Positions 57,676-64,000 of a stretch of 64,000 nucleotides of DNA are shown piece by piece; position 1 is the stretch's first letter, and every line of letters begins with the position of its first letter. Below the pieces are notes generated by a model. That model saw nothing but the letters and a program-made list of their open reading frames with translations, was not told the origin of the DNA and ran no database searches. The stretch is taken from the NCBI GenBank assembly GCA_030248215.1, contig JASANG010000440.1, forward strand, positions 62,001-126,000, given 5' to 3'. A program made the translations under genes and the position numbers. Source of the DNA: Enoplolaimus lenunculus (taxonomy: Eukaryota; Nematoda; Enoplea; Enoplida; Thoracostomopsidae).

Positions 57676-58840
57676 TTGTTTTTTAAGTAAATTTTTTATT
57701 TTTGCTATTACCAACTCTGATCAACCATACTTCATTCATTTTGAACACAATACAACAGCACGCGACCCCGCTAAAAGCCGTTTCAAGGCATATGATGAGG
57801 TGAAAACTAGGCTCTCGCTAAGGCGTTCAGTATTTTCAATTTCGGGGCACAATTGGACGGCTTTTGCTATAAAACGAAAACTTTTGGCAGATTTGATCGA
57901 CCATAACTCATGAATTTTGAACGACACAATCATATGAAATATATTCTTAAATGCCATTTCAACAAATCATGCATTATTGTAACATGCAAGCAAAGAACAA
58001 GAATGTATAGAATATACTACCAAAGATTCGTCAACAACCAAGCTGGTCTGCTTTAATCCAGACTACTACCGTCATCGGTTTGGTATCAGCGTTGACGAAT
58101 TGCTACTATAGCGGTCTATGGTTTCCTGACATGTGGGTACAAACTGTATCGGTGAAAAAACAACACACCGCTTTGGCTGTTGCATGACTTGGAGATAATA
58201 TTTTAGCGGCCTGCTAAAAGCTGTTTTTCCAACTCCAATAGTCGGACCAAATCTTCCATTCGAAGTTTGTTCATATGTTTCAGACTTGCAATTAAATGAG
58301 AAAATGTATTATATCCAATAACTCAACAGAAACACTATCGAAACATATCACACCATTCAAAAAATCAAAATTCCTATAGCTAGAAACAATGCCTGTGTGA
58401 AATGACAAAATGTTAACAAACAGGGTTTAGGCACGACACCGTCGATTCCGCCGATTCTGATTCGGGAGCGAGCGGAAGCGGATTCGACTCTCCACGGAAT
58501 TTGACGTAGGCTTATCCGTAGATTTACTACGACTCAAGTGATACGGCACGGAATAAGGCTTTACTAAACGGCAAGATAAGAGAAACACAATAATTCGTAC
58601 CGAAAATGCTGCTATACAAGTATTCCAATTGAAACTAATTTTTGCCCAGTACATTAGCTGTTAATGCATAATCTACACTATATCTAGTACGCATGCCAGA
58701 AATGGACAATTGAGACGTTTAAACACCACTTGTGCAATGTTCAGTGTCGACAGCCTGGGATAATTGGATGGCGATTTAGATAATAACGGAGATATTCGGC
58801 GTATAGTTTACCTAACGCAGTGTCGTTCATAGAATATCCG
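57676..58840. other. intergenic, nothing recognised
   Basis: No gene or repeat boundary could be supported. Confidence 0.35.
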
Positions 58841-59567
58841 GGTTTATCACAGGAATTGTTTCAAAGTCAAATCCCAAACACTCTAAGATGCAGTTTTCAG
58901 ATATGACTCAATATCAGATTCAAGCATGTGCACAAATGAACGGTGCGATGGCTAATAATACATCTTCGGCAACGAATCACGTATATCTCTGTACACTTAA
59001 GTATGATACGCCAGGGGTAGACACGAATGCGCTAGGTGCTAAACCAAACACTGTTTGGAGCACGGACGAGGCCAAAAATATGGTTGTAAAACAATGTACA
59101 TAATCCTCAGACATCATCGAAATTGCCGGTGTGATGGATTCGTCGTTACGCGCATATATGTTTCCTGGTGCACTCGAAAACGAGCCTAGCAGATGTTCCA
59201 GAACGCTCTGAGGTGCATGAGAAATATGAGAATCAGTTGCGGAATTTATGCGTGAGCCAAGAATGCCATCACCACGCTCGACAGCCATTGCAGTATGCGG
59301 CTCGGACACGGAGGATAACGAGATGTACGAGAATTGACAGAAACATTTGTAGTTGGGTCGAATGCATATAAGAAGGTTAAAAATTGGTTGCAGAAATCGG
59401 TAAAAGTACAAATGGATCGTATTGAGTCACGGCAAAACGCGCGTCCTGCAACGCGAATTCAATCCACTCCAAAGCCATGAATTAACCCCCAGTCTAGTGA
59501 AATGGATCCAACAAATGTTGTTAGAAATTTGCAAAAACAGGGAAGGCCAGCATCGTAGTCGGATTTA
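58841..59567 (+). mobile_element. degraded retroelement-like remnant, left part
   Basis: Higher GC than its surroundings with discontinuous coding-like stretches on the + strand. Together with 61501-61830 it flanks the 1.9-kb insertion and appears to be the same old element. Broken at several points; no LTR or enzymatic domain recognised. Family call (LTR-type, gag region) is tentative. Confidence 0.35.
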
Positions 59568-61500
59568 TGCGTCATCCATTTTATCGTGTGCCCGCCGTGT
59601 GGAAAATTGACGCAACCATTTCCAAGTACGGTTTTGAAAAACGCTTCAAAAAGGAAATTGAATTTCAAAACTGTTTCAATTTCCCACAGCTATCGATTTT
59701 TTAAACTCAAGTAGTTAATTGATAACATTATTTGATCTTCAATTTACCACTAGCGATTTTTTAAACAAGGGCAATGGGAAATTGCGCCATTTTCCAAATT
59801 CAATTTCCGCTTTGCCTTGACACTGCAATTACCAAAGTGGAAATTGAAAGAGAAGCATAACGTTTGCCAATTTAACGATATTGTCCCTGTTATCGAAAAT
59901 TGAATTTACAGTTTACAATTTCAGTTGTGATATTGTCCCCAAAAAGGTTGAAATTTTGCAACTCAAAGTTCAAATTGAAGGTCAGAATGACAGTTTCTAG
60001 AAATGATGTTTGATGGGCCACCCAAGTCGCAAGGTTGAAATTGTGCGATTGAAATTGAAAGTAGGAACTGAATGTGATGGGCCTCCTAAGTTGAAATTTT
60101 GGAGAGTTTCTAGAAATGTTTTATGGGCCGCCCAAGTCGCAAGGTTGAAATTGTGCGACTGAAATTGAAAGTAGAAATTGAATGTGATGGGCCTCCTAAG
60201 TTGAAATTTGGACCCCCTTATCACACCCTCTTATTCGGGTAGTTACAATAATAAAATCATTAATATTGTACCCTATCCATTTACGGACTCTAATTAAAGA
60301 AATGAAGACGTATTGACTTATAGACTCCAAAATCAGACTATTTTCTCCTCTTTTTATTTGGGTCAGTACAGTACATAGGTTTTATTCACTGTCATTAGCA
60401 TGTGCATACTTGATATATTGAATTAATTCAGTAAAAAAACTTGGACAAAAACAATGCTAATGTAAGCGTGTAAAATAGCATAAATTACGAATTTAAATAC
60501 AAAAATCAGAAATGTTATTTATTTCGATCTGGTTGAAGTGTTAGGCATATGGGGCAAACTGAAAATACACCGAACTTTTTAAGATTTCAATGTAAACTGT
60601 TTCTTGTAGAGCTGGTAACCAAAATGACACCGTATCAAAAAAAGCATAATACCAGCTACAACGCAACGATCTAAAAACAGGTTCAGTTGTTCTCTCGAGA
60701 ACAACGTACTATCAGCTCTGAAAGCTACTTTAACGGCAGTTTTGTTAACTCAATTCATTAAATACGGCAATCTACCACCCTAAACGGCGTCTTATCCTGG
60801 TTTCTAGCTCTTTGTACATGTCAGAACGAACGTAGTCTATTTGAATCAGCTTTTAATCTGCCCCAATTCAAGGCCTGGTTTATGCCTAACATTACGTATG
60901 CAATATTTACCCCATTCAAAATCGAATATTTAGAATAAATTCAGTTGTAAACTGCGCGCATCTCTGGCTCATGGCTATGTCAAATCATCACATATACATA
61001 AACGTGAATATGCAGATAGAAAGAAAATATAAACGTATAATACATTTTAACAGGTATATTAAACCGTTGAAATTGGAGGTCAAAGGTCATGTACCTACCG
61101 CAGTGTTGCCGCTTTTATGATTTTTTCAATTTCCCACTGCCCTGCTGATTTTCAACTACCGTGAGGGAAATTGAAACTGAAATTTGGGTGCCCATTTCCC
61201 ACTGCAGTTTTGGTGACTTTTCAATTTCCTTTTCGACAGCAAATTTAGCTTATCAATTTCCTATTTAAGTTTTAAAAATGTCTCAATTTCCTACTGCTGT
61301 CCTATTTAAATTCCCTATTGGGAAATCGACACTCAAAATATCATTTCAATTTACTAGTACGGTTTGTAAATTGTCTCAATTTCCCACTAGACCAATTTTT
61401 TCAAATTAAATTTCCTTCCTGACGCGTTTTTCAAAACCGTACTTGGAAATGGTTGCGTCAATTTTCCACACGGCGGGCACACGATAAAATGGATGACGCA
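59568..61500. mobile_element. Family K: 1.93-kb element with perfect 77-bp inverted repeats
   Basis: TGCGTCATCCATTTTATCGT at the left (continuing for 77 bp to GAAAAACGC) is exactly inverted at 61424-61500. TTA flanks both ends, suggesting a 3-bp duplication. The interior is AT-rich, rich in AATTTCCCACTGC and GAAATTGAA motifs, with no coding frame, so it is non-autonomous. It interrupts the gag-like remnant. Confidence 0.8.
60001..60215. repeat. ~113-bp imperfect tandem duplication inside the family K element
   Basis: CCCAAGTCGCAAGGTTGAAA and GTGATGGGCCTCCTAAGTTG each occur twice in the same order. Confidence 0.75.
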
Positions 61501-61830
61501 TTACAAAAAACACCTGATTCCCTCAGGTGGAAGATGCAACAGAGATGAATACATTTAAAGCGCCAGTTTGTAAAAACGACGAAATTTGAGAATCTACTTT
61601 GTCAAACATTTGTTGTTAACGCTTTCCTTCGGCTTAAACGGAAGTTGCAATCAGGTATGACGGAATCGTTTGAGGATTTTATGCCACCGGCCTGCGAAGT
61701 TGCAAGGACAACTCGAGCCGAGGGCTCGGAACCTGAGGTTCTAACGTTAGTTCGGAGGGTGGGCAGCCAAGATTGAATTTGGCGAAGCGAGGTAGATTGC
61801 AAAATATTCAAGAGGGTACAGGAAGGGGGA
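61501..61830 (+). mobile_element. degraded retroelement gag-like remnant, right part
   Basis: A + strand stretch reads FLRLKRKLQSGMTESFEDF followed by a Glu/Arg-rich region, the pattern of LTR-retrotransposon Gag helices (basic K/R-Q-x-G-E/T-x-x-F). The element is a broken fossil with no other recognisable parts. Separated from 58841-59567 by the family K insertion. Confidence 0.4.
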
Positions 61831-62013
61831 TATTAAGGGTAGCCAATCAAAACCAACCCACATCTTACCGGTTGCGAACACAAGAACCCAAGCCTCAAAT
61901 CAAAATACACAAGGACAACAACGTTTGGTTGTTTTAGAAACTCAGCTGTTGTCAAGTAACGAATGGTATATATACCAGTTTGCAAGATCGAAAATATTCA
62001 CATAGACCATAGC

Positions 62014-62390
62014 CAGGGTGCCATCGGAATTATAAGATACCGTAGCCGGAAAGTTAAAAATAACGGAACCGGAGTCGTAAATGGAAAACAAGAACACTCC
62101 TTAGCGAAAAATTCATCACAAACACTATTTTATCGGCTTTAATGGTGTAAACACACCATTTAGAATGCCAAAATCTTCTGCAAACGTGTGACAAATTATA
62201 GAATATTGCATAAACTGAAAATTTTGGCAATACACGCTCAAACAATATTAGAAAAATAAGTTACAATAATATGTCAATTTCTCTTAAGTTTTCGAATGAG
62301 AATATTAATTTTAATACTTGAAATATCGGAATATTCCGTTGAAAAAATGCCGGATTTCCTTACCGGAACCGAAATTCGGGTTGCAACCTG
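62014..62390. mobile_element. Family D hAT-like MITE with perfect 8-bp target duplication
   Basis: CAGGGTGCCATCGGAATTAT to TTCGGGTTGCAACCTG, flanked by ACCATAGC on both sides (62006-62013, 62391-62398). Internal ACCGGAACCGG motifs. Best evidence that family D is hAT. Confidence 0.85.
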
Positions 62391-62862
62391 ACCATAGCCA
62401 ACTTTAGCAAACTGTTTTGAAAATTAAACAATATCAGGGATCATGCAGGCGTATCTGAAACTTTTTCTGGGGGTAAAAATTACGGTTAATGGTTGCTTTC
62501 TCGGTCGCATTAGCTGCGTTCCAGGAAAATTCATCAAATTGAAACGACACATTTCTGACCGGTACATTTTCGACTTTAGTTAAAACTCAACATAAAGCGC
62601 ATTTGATTTATTGTTTATTTTTGGCCATTTATTGAACTGCGATACGTAAGATATAAGCACCAATAAAACGCTGATGCAGTCATTATTGCGCATTTAATTG
62701 TTGAAATTGTTAATATTTGGCCAAATTGAAATGTTGAAAATAACGCCAGATAAAGAAGACATCGTATCAGCTCGGCATGAAATGAGTAAGTTCTGAAACC
62801 GAACATTACACAATACATACGTAATGGCGGCATTCTTATATTTTCTTTAAATGAAAAATGTT
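62391..62862. other. intergenic, nothing recognised
   Basis: No feature identified. Confidence 0.3.
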
Positions 62863-63170
62863 TTTCAAATTTGTCAAAAACAGATTAAAGCTTCAAATTC
62901 GTCAAAAACGGATTAAAGTTTCAAATTTGTCAAAAACGGATTAAAGTTTCAAATTTGTCAAAAACGGATTAAAGTTTCAAATTTGTCAAAAACGGATTAA
63001 AGTTTCAAATTTGTCAAAAACGGATTAAAGTTTCAAATTTGTCAAAAACGGATTAAAGTTTCAAATTTGTCAAAAACGGATTAAAGTTTCAAATTTGTCA
63101 AAAACGGATTAAAGTTTCAAATTTGTCAAAAACGGATTAAAGTTTCAAATTTGTCAAAAACGGATTAAAG
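62863..63170. repeat. 28-bp tandem array, nearly perfect
   Basis: Eleven units of 28 bp (TTTCAAATTTGTCAAAAACG + GATTAAAG). Only the first two units carry substitutions (ACAGATT; GCTTCAAATTCG); the remainder are identical, which points to recent expansion or homogenisation. Confidence 0.95.
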
Positions 63171-63299
63171 TTTCTAAACGTTTCTAGCGTAGACGGCGAG
63201 TACCTTAATACAGCAATCTGTAAACGTGAATTAATACGCAATGCTCAGCGTTTAATTATGTATGCGCAGTGCAAAATCTGTACAAGACGTCAGAGCACT

Positions 63300-63440
63300 C
63301 TAGAAGCGTACACCCGGTGGTCTGCCTCCGGCTCTGGCAAAAATTTGATTTTCGGCTCCGGGATATTTTTCGTCGGAGGACTGGCAATATGGGTAGTGAA
63401 ATTTTTTATATGGGGATAAAACGCAATGGGTGAAAAATGA
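63300..63440. mobile_element. Family D remnant
   Basis: TGCCTCCGGCTCTGGCAAAAA, TTTCGGCTCCGGGATATT and GGTAGTGAAATTTTTTAT are family D interior blocks without termini. Confidence 0.45.
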
Positions 63441-63449
63441 TGCCTTAAA

Positions 63450-63833
63450 GTGGAAATTTCATTCGGGCGAACGCAGAGGGGGCTAAACACCTCAGGCGGA
63501 AATAATATGGGAAATATCAGCCTCGACATCGGTATTTTTGCCGTAGAGCAATTCGCTATTCTGAGGCCAGGCGTAAAGCCAATTTTCACTTCTGCGCAAA
63601 CAAAAGTTCGGCCTGGGACAAACAATCATTTACTGGTTCATTTAACCGAATACAACAAAGTTGAACTAAGAAGTTGGTCCTCGGCATTGCGTGGTTTACG
63701 ATACTGCGTCTTCTACCGTGTAAATTTGATTGGAGCGTCAGATTATATAATGTCAGTCGAAGCCTGGGCTAAACTGTTCTTAAGCATTTGCCTGGAACAA
63801 TTAGTAATTGACCTGAATAGCAGTTTGGTTTGA
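63450..63833 (+). CDS. open reading frame of unknown status
   Basis: A 127-codon frame from ATG (MEISFGRTQRGLNTSGG) to TGA, with no transmembrane segment, signal peptide or domain I can name. Its beginning overlaps family D-like sequence and no convincing splice sites flank it. Length alone is only mildly unusual for this base composition; it may be chance. Confidence 0.15.
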   Translation: MEISFGRTQRGLNTSGGNNMGNISLDIGIFAVEQFAILRPGVKPIFTSAQTKVRPGTNNHLLVHLTEYNKVELRSWSSALRGLRYCVFYRVNLIGASDYIMSVEAWAKLFLSICLEQLVIDLNSSLV

Positions 63834-64000
63834 CATCATATCATATATAACAAAGCATTTTATACTTCAAATTGGATTGTGAGGCGCAAAAACTAACCTG
63901 TTGTCAAATATCATTCCAAAAACTTTTATGGATAACAGAAAATACAATAATTTGCCAAACAAATTTACCGATGGATCTTGTGTCTAAAATATTAATTGAT

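Noticed and set aside
58977-59411. 144-codon minus-strand frame as a host gene
   Set aside because: It overlaps coding-like sequence on the other strand within a degraded retroelement-like region and has no recognisable domain.

Overview
This is a eukaryotic (metazoan) window: AT-rich, intron-containing, very poor in genes and saturated with short non-autonomous DNA transposons. Three spliced genes, all on the + strand, can be supported: (1) the 3' part of a gene entering from the left edge (1-2108), with a basic C-terminal region that may be a diverged R3H-like domain; (2) an uncharacterised multi-exon gene at about 14.8-21.7 kb; (3) a complete three-exon peptide GPCR of the cholecystokinin/gastrin/cionin receptor type (48427-57312, 848 aa predicted). 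A CCK-type receptor in a compact, MITE-rich genome fits an invertebrate chordate such as an ascidian, but this is inference. The abundant TTAGGC/CCTAAG runs are internal parts of MITEs, not nematode telomeres.

Layout. 0-2.6 kb: gene 1. 2.8-14.7 kb: intergenic MITEs, including a three-element nested stack at 11.44-11.94 kb. 14.78-21.66 kb: gene 2, with introns full of MITEs. 21.9-48.1 kb: 26 kb without a gene I can support, holding dozens of MITEs, a 27-bp minisatellite and several small tandem duplications. 48.4-57.3 kb: the GPCR. Its intron 1 carries a roughly 3-kb inverted-repeat element. Its intron 2 is almost entirely a 40-bp minisatellite that starts on the splice donor itself. 57.3-64 kb: a degraded retroelement gag-like remnant interrupted by a 1.9-kb element with 77-bp inverted repeats, a hAT MITE with a perfect 8-bp target duplication, and a nearly perfect 28-bp tandem array.

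Repeat families named here for convenience: A (GGCC-AATGTAAAG ends, TTAGGC core), A2 (GGCCCATGTATAG ends), B (GGCCAATGTTAC ends, 8-bp target duplications), C (CACTGCAAAAAATGG palindrome, 2-bp duplications), C2 (a second CACTG-ended family), D (CAGGGTGCAACCGG, 8-bp duplications), E (TTAA-flanked, CCCTTTCTCAC ends with an internal tRNA-like module), F (ACAAGAGTATGC), G (GGCCCATATTCTCAA), H (TTAA-flanked GCCCTATTCAC), I (CAGTGGCGGATCC), J (CAGGCCCGTAGCC), K (long inverted repeats beginning TGCGTC). Families A, A2, B, D, I and J look hAT-derived; E and H look piggyBac-like. No transposase gene is visible in the window.

The most interesting signals are the minisatellite that has amplified a real 5' splice site about 55-fold inside a receptor gene, the piggyBac-type MITEs carrying a Pol III tRNA-like promoter, the receptor's roughly 410-residue Q/T-homopolymer third intracellular loop, and several MITE families with different ends that share telomere-like cores.
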